64,000 bases of DNA from Corynebacterium tuberculostearicum (GCF_013408445.1 NZ_JACBZL010000001.1:62001-126000), one strand, 5' to 3'; counted from the first letter of the stretch, positions 8,252 to 17,702 are shown. The notes: generated by a model not told the origin, from the sequence alone. A program made the numbers and translations.

Positions 8252-9784
8252 ATGAGCGAAGACCGCAAGCAGGTAAAGCGCGCCCTTATCAGCGTGTACG
8301 ACAAGACCGGGCTGGAGGATCTAGCCCGCGCCCTCGATAAGGCAGGCGTGGAAATCGTCTCCACCGGCTCCACCGCGAAGAAGATCGCGGACCTGGGCAT
8401 CGAGGTCACTCCGGTAGAAAAGCTCACCGGCTTCCCGGAGTGCTTGGAAGGCCGCGTCAAGACGCTGCACCCGCGCGTGCACGCCGGCATCTTGGCCGAT
8501 ACCCGCAAGGATGACCACCTCAACCAGCTCTCCGAGCTCGAGGTAGAGCCTTTCCAGCTCGTCGTGGTCAACCTGTACCCCTTCCGCGAGACTGTAGCTT
8601 CTGGCGCGGACTTTGATGGCTGCGTGGAACAGATTGATATCGGCGGCCCGTCCATGGTGCGCGCGGCTGCCAAGAACCACCCGTCTGTTGCCGTCGTCGT
8701 GGATCCTTCCCGCTACGACGAGGCCGTGGAGGCCGTGAACAACGGTGGCTTTACCCTAGAGCAGCGCCGTGGCCTGGCGCGCGATGCCTTCCTGCACACC
8801 GCGGATTATGATGCGGCCGTCTCCGCGTGGTTCGTGGATCAGCTCAGCGAGGAGGGCCAAACCACCCCGCTGCGCTACGGCGAGAACTCTCACCAGGCGG
8901 CTACTGTCACCCGCATCGGTTCCAAGGGCCTTGCCAATGCCACCCAGTTCAATGGCAAGGAGATGAGCTACAACAACTACCAGGATGCGGATGCCGCGTG
9001 GCGCGCCGCGTGGGACCACGAGCGCCCCTGCGTTGTGATTATCAAGCACACCAACCCATGCGGCATTGCCGTGTCCGAGGAGTCCATCGCCGCCGCCCAC
9101 CGCGCCGCCCACGCGTGCGACCCAATGTCCGCTTTTGGCGGCGTGATTGCCGTCAACCGCGAGGTCACCGTAGAGATGGCCGAGCAGGTAAAGGAGATCT
9201 TTACCGAGGTCATCGTCGCTCCTTCCTATGAGGACGGCGCCATTGACGTGCTTAAGGCCAAGAAGAACCTGCGCGTGCTGCAGGCAGAGCACGAAGACCA
9301 GCACGAGGAGCGCAAGTACATCTCCGGCGGCGTTCTCACCCAGGAGCCAGACACCTACCAGGCCGAGGGCGATAACCCGGCCAACTGGACCCTGGCTGCG
9401 GGCGAGGCCCTCAACGAGTCCGACTTGGCTGAGCTCGAGTTCGCCTGGCGCGCCGTGCGCGCGGTGAAGTCCAACGCCATCTTGCTGGCCAAGGACAATG
9501 CCACCGTGGGCGTGGGCATGGGCCAGGTCAACCGCGTTGACTCCGCCAAGCTGGCCGTCGAGCGCGCCAACACCTTGGCCGATGGTGCCAACCGCACCGA
9601 GGGCTCCTTCGCCGCTTCTGACGCCTTCTTCCCGTTCGCCGATGGTTTGCAGGTGCTTCTCGACGCCGGCGTTAAGGCCGTGGTCCAGCCCGGCGGCTCC
9701 ATCCGCGACGAAGAAGTCATCGCGGCAGCGAAGGAAGCCGGCGTTACTTTGTACCTGACCGGTACCCGCCACTTCGCGCACTAG
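8252..9784 (+). CDS. purH: bifunctional AICAR formyltransferase/IMP cyclohydrolase
   Basis: A 510-residue enzyme that catalyses the last two steps to IMP. The N-terminal MGS-like cyclohydrolase domain starts [20 protein letters not shown] and contains [12 protein letters not shown]. The transformylase domain has RYGENSHQ (about 207) and the catalytic IKHTNPCG (about 262-269), with a C-terminal [13 protein letters not shown] and TGTRHFAH. Full normal length. AAAGG lies 11 nt before the ATG. It is coupled to purN upstream; the lipoprotein that follows has its own promoter. Confidence 0.95.
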   Translation: MSEDRKQVKRALISVYDKTGLEDLARALDKAGVEIVSTGSTAKKIADLGIEVTPVEKLTGFPECLEGRVKTLHPRVHAGILADTRKDDHLNQLSELEVEPFQLVVVNLYPFRETVASGADFDGCVEQIDIGGPSMVRAAAKNHPSVAVVVDPSRYDEAVEAVNNGGFTLEQRRGLARDAFLHTADYDAAVSAWFVDQLSEEGQTTPLRYGENSHQAATVTRIGSKGLANATQFNGKEMSYNNYQDADAAWRAAWDHERPCVVIIKHTNPCGIAVSEESIAAAHRAAHACDPMSAFGGVIAVNREVTVEMAEQVKEIFTEVIVAPSYEDGAIDVLKAKKNLRVLQAEHEDQHEERKYISGGVLTQEPDTYQAEGDNPANWTLAAGEALNESDLAELEFAWRAVRAVKSNAILLAKDNATVGVGMGQVNRVDSAKLAVERANTLADGANRTEGSFAASDAFFPFADGLQVLLDAGVKAVVQPGGSIRDEEVIAAAKEAGVTLYLTGTRHFAH

Positions 9785-9786
9785 CC

Positions 9787-9792
9787 TAAGCT
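9787..9792 (+). promoter_or_regulatory. leaderless-type -10 box (TAAGCT) for the lipoprotein gene at 9800
   Basis: TAAGCT lies exactly 7 nt before the ATG at 9800, right after the purH stop, and there is no ribosome-binding sequence. This suggests a separate leaderless transcript. Confidence 0.45.
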
Positions 9793-9799
9793 AAATGCC

Positions 9800-10744
9800 A
9801 TGACATTCCCTATCCGCCGGGCCTGGGGCCCGGCAGCCGCCCTCGTCGCCTGCGCGCTCACCCTAAGCGCCTGCGGTGACGAGGACGCGGCGAATAATTC
9901 CCCTACCTTTGTCAACACCGAGGCCCGCGGCACGGCCGATCCCCTCTACGGTGAGACCACGTCCGCATCGCCCGCGGCCTCATCCGCAGCGCCAGCCGCC
10001 TCGTCTGCGCCTGCCTCTTCCTCGGAGCCATCGGCCGCGGCACCCGCCGGTGACGTCCAAGCCGTGCTCGACCGCATCGTGGCCGAACACGGCGATGTGG
10101 GCATCGCGGTCTCCGATGGCACGACCACCATTGAAGCGGGGCGCACCGCTCCCGAGGCCGCGTGGTCAACCTCCAAGGTGCCGGTGCTCATCGCGGCGAA
10201 TCGCACGGGTGTGGCCGATAGCCAGCTGGTGTCCTCTGCAATCACCTACTCCGATAACGAGGCCGCCAAGGCCGCGTGGGCGGGGCTAGGGGAGGGCACC
10301 GCCGCCGCGCAGGCCGCGCAAAGCGTCATCGCGGAGGCGGGCGATACCGCCACCCAAGTCCAATCCCAGGTCACCCGCCCGGAATTCACGGCCTTTGGCC
10401 AAACCATGTGGAGCGTGGGCAACCAAGCAAAGTTCATGGCCGGGCTGCGCTGCGTTGAAGGCGCCCAGCCGATTATCGACGCCATGGGTGTCGCCGATCC
10501 CGCCCAAGCCTACGGCCTGCGCACCTTGCCGGGCGCCTTGATGAAGGGCGGCTGGGGCCCGAGCCCTGCCGGTTCCTACGACGTGCGGCAGATGGGCATC
10601 GTGCAGCTGGGCGGTCACGACGTCGCCGTGGCACTAATCGCCTCGTCTCCTGATGGCCAGTACGCCTCCACCCAAACCGTGCTTACCTCCATGGCCGAAG
10701 CCCTAGCGCAGGCCCAAACCCAGTGGCCCAGCCCCGCCTGCTAA
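9800..10744 (+). CDS. lipoprotein with class A beta-lactamase-like serine hydrolase domain
   Basis: A 314-residue secreted lipoprotein: the signal peptide ends in the lipobox LSAC (Cys about 25). A Ser/Ala-rich linker follows (about 50-80), then a domain with the serine-hydrolase motifs STSK (SxxK, Ser about 122), YSDN (SDN motif, about 149-152) and KGGWG (KTG-like, about 248). This order and spacing match class A beta-lactamases and related penicillin-recognising proteins. The ExxLN deacylation motif is not seen, so it is more likely a non-hydrolysing relative than a true resistance enzyme. It sits between purH and a second lipoprotein. The function is not known. Confidence 0.7.
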   Translation: MTFPIRRAWGPAAALVACALTLSACGDEDAANNSPTFVNTEARGTADPLYGETTSASPAASSAAPAASSAPASSSEPSAAAPAGDVQAVLDRIVAEHGDVGIAVSDGTTTIEAGRTAPEAAWSTSKVPVLIAANRTGVADSQLVSSAITYSDNEAAKAAWAGLGEGTAAAQAAQSVIAEAGDTATQVQSQVTRPEFTAFGQTMWSVGNQAKFMAGLRCVEGAQPIIDAMGVADPAQAYGLRTLPGALMKGGWGPSPAGSYDVRQMGIVQLGGHDVAVALIASSPDGQYASTQTVLTSMAEALAQAQTQWPSPAC

Positions 10745-10768
10745 GCCTGTCAGTAGAAAGGAAAACCC

Positions 10769-11401
10769 ATGACTTCTCGCTTAAGCCTTCGCCCGCTTAT
10801 CGCCGCAGGCTTCGTCCCGCTCGTGGCCGCCAGCCTCGCGCTGAGCGGTTGCAGTGACTCCACGGACGACGCTGCCCCAAGCTTCAAAGGCAAGGGCAGT
10901 GGAATGACCACGGTCAATAACTCCGACAAAGAAGAGGAGAACGCCGAGGAATCCACGCCCGCGCAAGAGACCGTAACCAAGGAGGAGGAAGCCCCTGAGA
11001 AACCGCCGGTAGTCACGGTCACGCAGACGGAAAAGCAGGAGGCCCCGTCTTCCTCCGGTGGGGGTCAGAAGACTGGTGTGGGAAACTACATTTCTGATTT
11101 CAACGAGTACGGATGGCTCGATGGCGGCTACGCCAACTGTCAGCGCTTTGAGCGTGCCTTGTTCGCTGGGGCTGGTCCCGACGGCAGAGCTATCATTTGC
11201 GAGACCGGAGGTGGCTACAAGTTCTATCGCTCGTCGATGTTTGATGGCCAGTTTGAATCGGGTGACGTTACCCAAGACGGCAATAACTACTACGTCAATG
11301 CGGATCCGTCGATCATTGTGGTGACGCCGAGTGGCGTAAGCGTGCGCGAGGGCGGCGGATTGGCCGCCACGGGCGAGTTCACGGAGTCGTGGCAGCGCTA
11401 A
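10769..11401 (+). CDS. lipoprotein of unknown function
   Basis: A 210-residue secreted lipoprotein with lipobox LSGC (Cys about 28) and a good ribosome site (GAAAGG) before the ATG. A strongly acidic, Glu/Thr/Pro-rich low-complexity linker (about 45-100) separates the anchor from a compact C-terminal domain (about 105-210). That domain has two cysteines that could form a disulfide, plus many Gly/Tyr/Asn residues. I recognise no family. It lies 24 nt after the beta-lactamase-like lipoprotein and may be cotranscribed with it. Confidence 0.7.
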   Translation: MTSRLSLRPLIAAGFVPLVAASLALSGCSDSTDDAAPSFKGKGSGMTTVNNSDKEEENAEESTPAQETVTKEEEAPEKPPVVTVTQTEKQEAPSSSGGGQKTGVGNYISDFNEYGWLDGGYANCQRFERALFAGAGPDGRAIICETGGGYKFYRSSMFDGQFESGDVTQDGNNYYVNADPSIIVVTPSGVSVREGGGLAATGEFTESWQR

Positions 11402-11417
11402 CGCGGATAACGAGGGG

Positions 11418-12134
11418 CTAGCGCGACTTCTTCTTGCGGTCGGCCGCAGCAGCGGCGGCCGCAGAGATGGAGTCGTTGCGATTCTTGAGCAGCTCGAGGG
11501 TAGTTTCCTCGGCATTGTCGGGGACGGAGGCGCCGAGGACGGCCAAGGCGGCGTCGGCAAGCATGGCAGCAGTCTCCGGAACCGACTGGGAAGCGTCGAA
11601 CGGCGGGGTGCCGTTATTGGGGCGCATTTCAATAACGGACAGCGCGATGTGGAAGGGCAGCTCCACGCGGGGGTCATCCTCGCCCACGATGGCGGCGGCG
11701 GTGGAGCGGAAATGGTTCTGCAGGCGGTCGCGTGACTCGTGATACTCGGAGAACTCCGGGGAATTGGCCACCGGCAGCTGATACAGGCGGCCCACGTTCC
11801 AGCCACTGGTGAGCAACAGACGCGATTCCGCGGCGACCAAAGACCACAGGCGCTGTGCCGGGTCCGCGTCGGTGCCCGCCAACTCATCGGCCAACTCCAA
11901 GGAGGGCTCGATGGTGGAATTGAGCAGCGTCAGGAAAATCTCCGTCTTGGACGGGAAGTGGTAGTACAGCGACGCCTGACGGATGCCCACCGCGTCTGCA
12001 ATCTGGTGCGTGGACGTGGTAGCAAAACCCTGAGTAGTGAAAAGCTCAGAGGAGGCGTCCAAAATCTCCTCACGGGCGCTATTGCCCCTGCGCCGCGGGC
12101 TGTGTTTACGCGGCCTACCGACATTGCCTGCCAT
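11418..12134 (-). CDS. amtR: TetR-type nitrogen regulator AmtR
   Basis: A 238-residue TetR repressor. In C. glutamicum AmtR represses ammonium uptake and assimilation genes until bound by adenylylated GlnK. The N-terminus GRPRKHSPRRRGN, then AREEILDASSELFTTQGF and the helix-turn-helix TSTHQIADAVGIRQASLYYHF closely follow C. glutamicum AmtR. So do WNVGRLYQLP and the AELPFHI-like segment in the effector domain. Location downstream of purH and before the rpsR operon is also the C. glutamicum arrangement. AAAGGAGG precedes the ATG. I saw no AmtR-type site (ATCTAT spaced with ATAG) in its own upstream region. Confidence 0.9.
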   Translation of the reverse strand: MAGNVGRPRKHSPRRRGNSAREEILDASSELFTTQGFATTSTHQIADAVGIRQASLYYHFPSKTEIFLTLLNSTIEPSLELADELAGTDADPAQRLWSLVAAESRLLLTSGWNVGRLYQLPVANSPEFSEYHESRDRLQNHFRSTAAAIVGEDDPRVELPFHIALSVIEMRPNNGTPPFDASQSVPETAAMLADAALAVLGASVPDNAEETTLELLKNRNDSISAAAAAAADRKKKSR

Positions 12135-12236
12135 GCGGTGGGACGCCTCCTTTCACAAAAGAGAAATCGCTTTTAATAATCAACTGTACAATCTTATGCC
12201 CGACTAGGTACTGCTTCCGAATCCGCACCGTAGAGA

Positions 12237-13016
12237 CTATTTATATTCTTCTGCCCGCCGGGAAATAGACTCAAACGCCGCCGAGACAATGCGGCACGCA
12301 GAACCATAAGCGGTGCGGTCCAGCGGCGGAAGATCGCGCAGCGTGACCGGGCGATCGCTAACGCCCTCATACCAACGGCGCAACTCTAACGCATAACCGG
12401 TGCGCCACGCTAGGTCCAAAGACTCTGCGTCCGCGGCGGTGAGCAAATCGCGTTCCACGCCGATCGCCAGCCGATCCACCGTCGGGCGCGGCCCCGGCGC
12501 TGCCCAGCGTGCGATTGCTGCGATGGGGGAGAGCAGCGTGGCCTTGATGTCTACCGCTGCATCGCGGTCCGGCAGCCCATCGACCATCTTGAGGGCAGGC
12601 GGACGCTGGGCCAAGGCTTCTTCCAGTAGTGCTTGTTCTCCGCCGTTTCCGAGGGGCAGGCCGGCGTCGACGCGCGCGGCGATGGAATCGGCGGCTGCGT
12701 GAGCTTGGAGACCGACATCGGCGAAGACGTCTTGGAGATCGGCATCGTCGCCCATCCACTCCACAGGCATGGACGGCAGCTGGTCGCCGCGGGCCGCAGC
12801 GCCGCTGAGGCGGACTGGGGAGTTGACCCCCGGGGAGCGAACAATATCCGTAATCAGCCGGGAATACCAGTGGGCCAATTCAATCTCATTGTCCTGGTGG
12901 GCGACCGCATTGCGCAAGATATCTTGGGCCTCTGCGAGCAGTCCGCGGGCCGTAGCGCGGGACTGGCAGTGCGGGGCGAGCTCGGAAAGATCGAGTAGGG
13001 ATTGGTGCAGGGCCAT
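12237..13016 (-). CDS. putative nucleotidyltransferase (substrate-binding domain) protein
   Basis: A 259-residue, mostly helical cytoplasmic protein. The middle region (SGAAARGDQLPSMPVEW) resembles the G(S/A)xxRxDxxxxSDxDW type motif of DUF294/GlnD-like nucleotidyltransferases in weakened form. The C-terminal half (LPPLDRTAYGSACRIVSAAF) resembles the substrate-binding domain found in such proteins. It lies 102 nt upstream of amtR in the same direction. A link to nitrogen signalling is tempting but is only inference from the neighbour. The catalytic aspartates are not clear, so it may be inactive. Confidence 0.5.
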   Translation of the reverse strand: MALHQSLLDLSELAPHCQSRATARGLLAEAQDILRNAVAHQDNEIELAHWYSRLITDIVRSPGVNSPVRLSGAAARGDQLPSMPVEWMGDDADLQDVFADVGLQAHAAADSIAARVDAGLPLGNGGEQALLEEALAQRPPALKMVDGLPDRDAAVDIKATLLSPIAAIARWAAPGPRPTVDRLAIGVERDLLTAADAESLDLAWRTGYALELRRWYEGVSDRPVTLRDLPPLDRTAYGSACRIVSAAFESISRRAEEYK

Positions 13017-13145
13017 TGCTCACTGCCTTTCACTAGTGCGGGGCCGGTGCTTTCCCGCCGGCTGCGGGGTGCACGAATGCTTTCAATCTAACACTTCGGC
13101 TCTGTGATCCGGGCATGTGGGCCACGAGGAAGGGGTGGGAGGGCT

Positions 13146-13190
13146 AAAACGACTTTCGCCGCCTGCCCTCGAGGAGGGAGGCGGCGAAAG
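13146..13190 (-). terminator. Rho-independent terminator of the rpmB-rpmG-rpsN-rpsR operon
   Basis: An 11-bp perfect stem (CTTTCGCCGCC at 13153-13163 with GGCGGCGAAAG at 13180-13190) is followed on the minus strand by GTCGTTTTAG. It lies about 70 nt after the rpsR stop. Confidence 0.8.
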
Positions 13191-13257
13191 CTTATGGTTC
13201 TTTTACCGTGTCACACTTGCCAGCGGCAAAAGTGCGCTGTTGATACCCAGCTACTGT

Positions 13258-13512
13258 TTAGCGGGTGGTGAACGGCAGGAGAGCCATTTCGCGTGCGTTC
13301 TTGACTGCGGTAGCAACCTGACGCTGCTGCTGCGGGGTCAGACCGGTGACGCGACGGGAACGGATCTTGTGACGATCCGAGATGAACAGACGCAGAGTCT
13401 TGGTGTCCTTGTAGTCCACCTTCTCGATGCCCTCAGCCTTCAAAGGGTTCTTCTTTGGGCGACGGCTCTGCTCCATACGGAACTTCTTTTGGTTATTGCG
13501 CTTATTAGCCAT
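13258..13512 (-). CDS. rpsR: 30S ribosomal protein S18
   Basis: An 84-residue S18 with the typical basic core, including [23 protein letters not shown] and [11 protein letters not shown]. There are no cysteines, so this is the zinc-independent form. It is the last gene of the leftward rpmB-rpmG-rpsN-rpsR operon; 15 nt separate it from rpsN. The same gene order exists in C. glutamicum. Confidence 0.96.
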   Translation of the reverse strand: MANKRNNQKKFRMEQSRRPKKNPLKAEGIEKVDYKDTKTLRLFISDRHKIRSRRVTGLTPQQQRQVATAVKNAREMALLPFTTR

Positions 13513-13527
13513 TGTGCAATTACCCCT

Positions 13528-13833
13528 TTACCAGCTGGACTTACGAACGCCCGGCAGCTCACCACGGTGAGCCATGCCGCGCATACGGACACGGGACAGG
13601 CCGAACTTGCGGAGGTAACCGCGTGGGCGGCCATCGGCAGCGTCACGGTTACGTACGCGGGCTGGGGAAGCGTCACGAGGCTGGCGGTTCAGCTCGAACT
13701 GAGCCTCCAGGCGCTCCTCATCCGGGGTGTTCGGGTTCTTGATGATCTTCTTGAGCTCAGCGCGACGCTCCGCGTAGCGGGCGACGATTTCCTTGCGCTG
13801 CTCGTTCTTAGCGATCTTGGACTTCTTAGCCAT
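13528..13833 (-). CDS. rpsN: 30S ribosomal protein S14, zinc-independent
   Basis: A 101-residue S14 of the long form. It lacks the CxxC...CxxC zinc site of the 61-residue form and has the conserved tail [21 protein letters not shown]. It starts 3 nt after the rpmG stop, so translation is probably coupled. In mycobacteria the equivalent cluster is induced when zinc is scarce. Confidence 0.95.
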   Translation of the reverse strand: MAKKSKIAKNEQRKEIVARYAERRAELKKIIKNPNTPDEERLEAQFELNRQPRDASPARVRNRDAADGRPRGYLRKFGLSRVRMRGMAHRGELPGVRKSSW

Positions 13834-13836
13834 TGA

Positions 13837-14001
13837 TTATCGCTCCTCGCGGAATTCGACGTGCTTGCGGGCAATCGGATCGAACTTCTTCAAGGTGATG
13901 CGATCCGGGTTGTTGCGCTTGTTCTTACGGGTCACGTAGGTGTAACCGGTGCCCGCAGTGGACTTAAGCTTGATGATTGGGCGGATATCGTTACGTGCCA
14001 T
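13837..14001 (-). CDS. rpmG: 50S ribosomal protein L33, zinc-independent
   Basis: A 54-residue L33 read from ATG 14001 to a TAA at 13837-13839. The sequence begins [17 protein letters not shown] and continues with [15 protein letters not shown] and the tail HVEFREER. It has no cysteine, so the usual two CxxC zinc motifs are absent. It is packed 2 nt after rpmB and 3 nt before rpsN. Confidence 0.95.
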   Translation of the reverse strand: MARNDIRPIIKLKSTAGTGYTYVTRKNKRNNPDRITLKKFDPIARKHVEFREER

Positions 14002-14003
14002 AC

Positions 14004-14240
14004 TTAAATCTTCTCCCCACGTGCGCGAATCTTAGCCACAACGGACTCGATGCCATCGCGGTCGATGATCTTCATGCCCTTGGTGGAAACATTCAGGGTG
14101 ATGGTACGGCCCTCAGAGGGCAGGTAGTAGCGACGACGCTGCACGTTGGGGTTCCAACGGCGCGAAGTGCGGCGGTGCGAGTGCGAGACCTGCTTGCCGA
14201 ATTCCGGCTTGCGGCCCGTTACCTGGCAAATAGCCGACAT
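14004..14240 (-). CDS. rpmB: 50S ribosomal protein L28
   Basis: A 78-residue L28 beginning [20 protein letters not shown] and including [13 protein letters not shown]. Only one cysteine is present, so there is no zinc ribbon. It is the first gene of the leftward four-gene operon, with AGGAGAAAGAA before the start. Confidence 0.96.
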   Translation of the reverse strand: MSAICQVTGRKPEFGKQVSHSHRRTSRRWNPNVQRRRYYLPSEGRTITLNVSTKGMKIIDRDGIESVVAKIRARGEKI

Positions 14241-14713
14241 GGGTCTTCTTTCTCCTAGCCGCCCACATCATGGCTATAGACAATGAAGCGCCGACTGCCG
14301 TGTGAGGGTGGCAGTGCTCAAAAGTGAGGTGTGAGCGGGTGCGGCGCCATTGTCAAACACCAGTAGACGGGGCGTAAAACGTATATTTTGACAACAGCAA
14401 GGGAAAATCTTACAGCCTCGGACGCGAATTACCTAATCGCTATCTTGCTGTGGCAAGTGAGCCGTTTGCCGTGCTGGGGTGGTGTTTGCCTGTGGGGTGC
14501 CGCCAAGCGTGGCGCAAGAAACGTGAGTGAAATGAGTGGTCGCCGCTGGTCGGGGATTTCGTATATGGGTTAGTTGACTGTAGGATAATTCAGGTTGTTG
14601 ACCCGTGCCACGCGGCGCGCGGTTAACAGAGTGAAATTTGTACGTCCCAACTCGGGCACGATCCACGCTAAGCGTGTGGAACCGACCCGTAGTCCAACCC
14701 TGAGGGAATATAT
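14241..14713. other. divergent intergenic region between the two ribosomal operons
   Basis: About 470 bases with promoters for rpmB (leftward) and rpmE2 (rightward). Leftward, TTGACA-like words occur near 14350 and 14390. Rightward, TTGACT near 14576 and TTGACC near 14600 are candidate -35 boxes. I looked for the TGAAAATnATTTTCA Zur palindrome expected for zinc-free ribosomal paralogues and did not see it. No gene found. Confidence 0.45.
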
Positions 14714-14983
14714 ATGAAGAAAGATATTCACCCGGATTACCACCCGGTAGTCTTCCGCGATGCTGGTACCGGTCACTCCTTTTTGACCAAGTCCACCGCT
14801 TCCTCCGACCGCACCGTTGAGTGGGAAGACGGCAACGAGTACCCACTGATCGTCGTTGACGTTACCGCTGAGTCCCACCCGTTCTGGACTGGTGCACAGC
14901 GCGTTATGGATACCGCCGGCCGCGTCGAGCGCTTCAACCAGCGCTTCGGTGGCATGGCACGCCGCAAGAAGAAGAACGCGTAA
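14714..14983 (+). CDS. rpmE2: 50S ribosomal protein L31 type B
   Basis: An 89-residue L31 of type B: the N-terminus [16 protein letters not shown], the missing CxxC zinc motif and the basic tail [11 protein letters not shown] are characteristic. It would replace zinc-binding L31 under low zinc, or serve as the only L31 here. It is followed 15 nt later by rpmF with a strong ribosome site (AAGGAGGAG). Confidence 0.95.
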   Translation: MKKDIHPDYHPVVFRDAGTGHSFLTKSTASSDRTVEWEDGNEYPLIVVDVTAESHPFWTGAQRVMDTAGRVERFNQRFGGMARRKKKNA

Positions 14984-14998
14984 GGAGGAGAGTAGAAA

Positions 14999-15172
14999 AT
15001 GGCAACTCCTAAGTTTAAGAAGTCCCGTGCGAACACCCACGCACGTCGTTCCCAGTGGAAGGCTGACAACGTAGCCCTCCAGGAAGTCACCATCGACGGC
15101 CAGACCGTCCGCATCCCGCGCCGCCTGGTTAAGGCTGCCAAGCTGGGCCTGGTTGACGTAGAGCAGTTCTAA
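14999..15172 (+). CDS. rpmF: 50S ribosomal protein L32
   Basis: A 57-residue L32 starting [20 protein letters not shown] and ending GLVDVEQF. It lacks the cysteines of zinc-type L32. AAGGAGGAG lies seven bases upstream of the ATG. It is the second gene of the rightward operon and is followed by a strong terminator. Confidence 0.95.
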   Translation: MATPKFKKSRANTHARRSQWKADNVALQEVTIDGQTVRIPRRLVKAAKLGLVDVEQF

Positions 15173-15187
15173 GCTCGCTCTTAAATC

Positions 15188-15228
15188 TCCCCGTCCGCTC
15201 TCCTTAGAGGGCTGGGCGGGGATTTTTT
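15188..15228 (+). terminator. Rho-independent terminator after rpmF
   Basis: The stem TCCCCGTCC (15188-15196) pairs with GGGCGGGGA (15214-15222) with one G-U pair, and TTTTTT follows. It ends the rpmE2-rpmF unit. Confidence 0.85.
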
Positions 15229-15298
15229 AGCTTTAGAAACCTCCTATAAGCATGTTTTAACCGTATTTGGGGGGCTATGGGGGGTAAATATTTCTCTT

Positions 15299-15312
15299 AA
15301 CTTCATGAAGTT
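15299..15312. promoter_or_regulatory. 14-bp perfect palindrome upstream of mprA
   Basis: AACTTCATGAAGTT is a perfect palindrome that runs into a TTGACT box, 26 nt before the mprA start. Its position over the promoter suggests an operator, possibly for MprA autoregulation; the binding protein is not shown by the sequence. Confidence 0.45.
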
Positions 15313-15338
15313 GACTGCCATCAGTAATAATTAGGACT

Positions 15339-16037
15339 ATGAAAATCCTTGTGGTGGATGATGAACAAGCCGTCCGCGAATCGCTACGCCGTTCCCTACG
15401 TTTTAACGGCTACGAAGTGCTGACCGCTAACGACGGCCTGGAAGCCGTCGAGACGGTGCGCGCTGAGAATCCAGAATTGTTGATTCTGGACGTCATGATG
15501 CCCAACATGGATGGCCTTGAGGTATGCCGCACCCTGCGCAGTGAGGGTTGGGACCGTCCAATCCTCGTTCTGACCGCGCGCGATGGTGTTTCGGACCGTG
15601 TGGCTGGCCTCGATGCCGGCGCGGATGATTACCTGCCAAAGCCATTCGCATTGGAAGAGCTCTTGGCCCGCGTGCGCTCCTTGGTACGGCGTGCCTCTGC
15701 AGATTCCATCGCGGCTGAAGCCCCGGTGGAAAGCAAGCTCAGCTTCGAGGACCTTGAGCTTGACGCCGATACCCGCGAAGTAAGCCGCGGTGGCCGCGCC
15801 ATTTCCTTGACCCGCACCGAGTTTGCGCTGCTGCAATTGCTGATGGAAAATCCCCGCAAGGTTCTCTCCCGCAGCAAGATCCTGGAAGAGGTATGGGGTT
15901 ACGATTTCCCTACCTCCGGCAATGCTCTCGAGGTCTATATCGGCTACCTGCGTAAGAAGACCGAGGGCGAGGGCGACGCTCGCCTCATCCACACCGTCCG
16001 TGGTGTGGGCTATGTTTTGAGGGAGTCTAATCCGTGA
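15339..16037 (+). CDS. mprA: response regulator MprA (OmpR type)
   Basis: A 232-residue two-component regulator. The receiver domain (1-120) has the acidic pair in VVDDE, the phospho-acceptor Asp in [12 protein letters not shown] (about 51) and Lys in LPKPF (about 102). The OmpR winged-helix domain (about 135-230) contains [16 protein letters not shown] and the [10 protein letters not shown] end. Gene order mprA-mprB-pepD-moaB-mscL is the same as in M. tuberculosis, where the system senses envelope stress. It overlaps mprB by 4 nt (GTGA). Confidence 0.92.
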   Translation: MKILVVDDEQAVRESLRRSLRFNGYEVLTANDGLEAVETVRAENPELLILDVMMPNMDGLEVCRTLRSEGWDRPILVLTARDGVSDRVAGLDAGADDYLPKPFALEELLARVRSLVRRASADSIAAEAPVESKLSFEDLELDADTREVSRGGRAISLTRTEFALLQLLMENPRKVLSRSKILEEVWGYDFPTSGNALEVYIGYLRKKTEGEGDARLIHTVRGVGYVLRESNP

Positions 16038-17593
16038 TTTTAAGGAAGCCCGCTTCCCTTGCGGTGGCTTCCGGGAAAGCACAGTCCACCCCTCTTACCG
16101 AGTTCTCTGATAGTCAGGGGAGTTGGGCTTCACGGGCGCCACTGCGGTGGCGCCTTGCTACTGTTACTGGCCTTGTGGTGGCCGTAGCCGTTGCCTTGAT
16201 GACGTTGGCAACGTATTGGGTAGTTTCTATGTCCCTTACCGCCTCCGTCGATGACCGCTTGGAGGCCAAGGCCGATGTCTTGTTGCGGCAAAGCCAAGAC
16301 CCGCGGTTCATGGATAACGTGGACCAGGAAATCGAGGACTTTAAGTCCTATAACCCTGGCACCCGTGTAGCCCTATCACCGCCCTCCATGAGCTTTTCCT
16401 ACGGCGACACCATTCCTGTGGGCGGGGACTTCCACCGGACGGAGAATTACACGGAAACTTCCGTGCGTACCGTCGGCGGCGAGCGGGTGTTGGCCAAGCG
16501 TCATGATCTCGGCTCTACCGTGGTCGTCGCTCAGTCTCTCGCATCTACGCAAGAGCTCATAGCCATCTTGGGCACGGTGCTACTGATTATCGTTGCCCTT
16601 GGTATCGTGCTCGCCATTTTTGCAGGCCTCATCGTGTCCAAAACCGGTATGCAACCCATCGCCCGGCTGAAGCGAGCGGTGGATTACGTGACGCAGACCA
16701 ACGACCTGCGTCCTATTGAGGTCTCCAATAACGACGAGATGGCGCAGTTGACCACCTCCTTTAACCAGATGCTGGAGGCACTGCAGGAATCCCGTTCGCA
16801 GCAGTCTCAGTTCGTAGCCGATGCTGGACACGAGCTAAAGACCCCGCTGACCTCTATGCGTACCAATATTGAGCTTTTGATGATGCTCAATCGCGCCGGT
16901 GGTGGCTTTGGCATGAGCGATGAGGACCGCAAGGACCTCGAAGATGACGTCATGTCCCAGATGAATGAGCTCTCCACCTTGATTGGAGACCTCGTTGATT
17001 TGGCGCGCGAGGACGGCAATGAGCGCGAACCGGAACCGGTTGACCTTTGTGAAGTCATGATGGCTTCGCTGGAGCGTGCGCGCCGCCGCCGTCCCGATGT
17101 GGAGTTCTTGGTGCGCTTTATCCCGTGGGAGCTGGACGGCGACCCCTTCGCATTGGGTCGTGCCACGCTTAACCTCATGGACAATGCGGCTAAGTGGTCG
17201 CCGGCAACTGGCACGGTGCGCGTATCCATGGAGCAGCTATCCTCCCACGAGGTGCGCCTGCGCTTTGATGATTCTGGGCCTGGCATTGCTCCGGAGGAGC
17301 GGGAGAAGGTCTTTGAGCGCTTCTATCGTTCGGCAGAAGCGCGCTCCATGCCGGGATCGGGCTTGGGCTTGGCCATTGTGAAATCGGTAATTGAACGCCA
17401 CGATGGCACGATCAAGATCCGCGAGTCTAATGATGGTGGCACCCGCATGGAAGTCATCTTGCCGGGCAAGCCTGTGCCGGGTGAGATTTTCGTGGACGGT
17501 TTGGCAGACCCGCATGAGGGGCTGCCGGGTGGTAAGGAAGACCCAAGCGACCGGGGTGAAATCTTTGCGCAGCGTTGGTTTAATCAGGGCTAG
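16034..17593 (+). CDS. mprB: sensor histidine kinase MprB
   Basis: A 519-residue membrane kinase, partner of MprA. Two transmembrane helices (about 50-70 and 178-200) bracket an extracytoplasmic sensor loop. A HAMP linker follows (about 200-250), then HisKA with the phospho-acceptor in [16 protein letters not shown] (about 264) and HATPase_c with the N box [12 protein letters not shown] and G boxes [10 protein letters not shown] and [10 protein letters not shown]. It starts at GTG inside the mprA stop, so the two are translationally coupled. A 60-residue tail beyond the ATPase domain has no known role. Confidence 0.92.
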   Translation: MILRKPASLAVASGKAQSTPLTEFSDSQGSWASRAPLRWRLATVTGLVVAVAVALMTLATYWVVSMSLTASVDDRLEAKADVLLRQSQDPRFMDNVDQEIEDFKSYNPGTRVALSPPSMSFSYGDTIPVGGDFHRTENYTETSVRTVGGERVLAKRHDLGSTVVVAQSLASTQELIAILGTVLLIIVALGIVLAIFAGLIVSKTGMQPIARLKRAVDYVTQTNDLRPIEVSNNDEMAQLTTSFNQMLEALQESRSQQSQFVADAGHELKTPLTSMRTNIELLMMLNRAGGGFGMSDEDRKDLEDDVMSQMNELSTLIGDLVDLAREDGNEREPEPVDLCEVMMASLERARRRRPDVEFLVRFIPWELDGDPFALGRATLNLMDNAAKWSPATGTVRVSMEQLSSHEVRLRFDDSGPGIAPEEREKVFERFYRSAEARSMPGSGLGLAIVKSVIERHDGTIKIRESNDGGTRMEVILPGKPVPGEIFVDGLADPHEGLPGGKEDPSDRGEIFAQRWFNQG

Positions 17594-17702
17594 CGTACAA
17601 GCGTTTATACTGGTGAGGTAATACAGCAACCTTTCAGGAATTCCTAGTAGGTTGGCAGATCAGTATCAGTCTTGACCAAGCGAAGTGAGGCATAGTTTTC
17701 TC

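Noticed and set aside
8756..9781. 341-codon leftward frame antisense to purH
   Set aside because: It mirrors purH codon structure; purH is complete and well conserved, so this is a shadow frame.
14241..14713. Zur operator between the ribosomal operons
   Set aside because: No sequence close to the palindrome was found on either strand.
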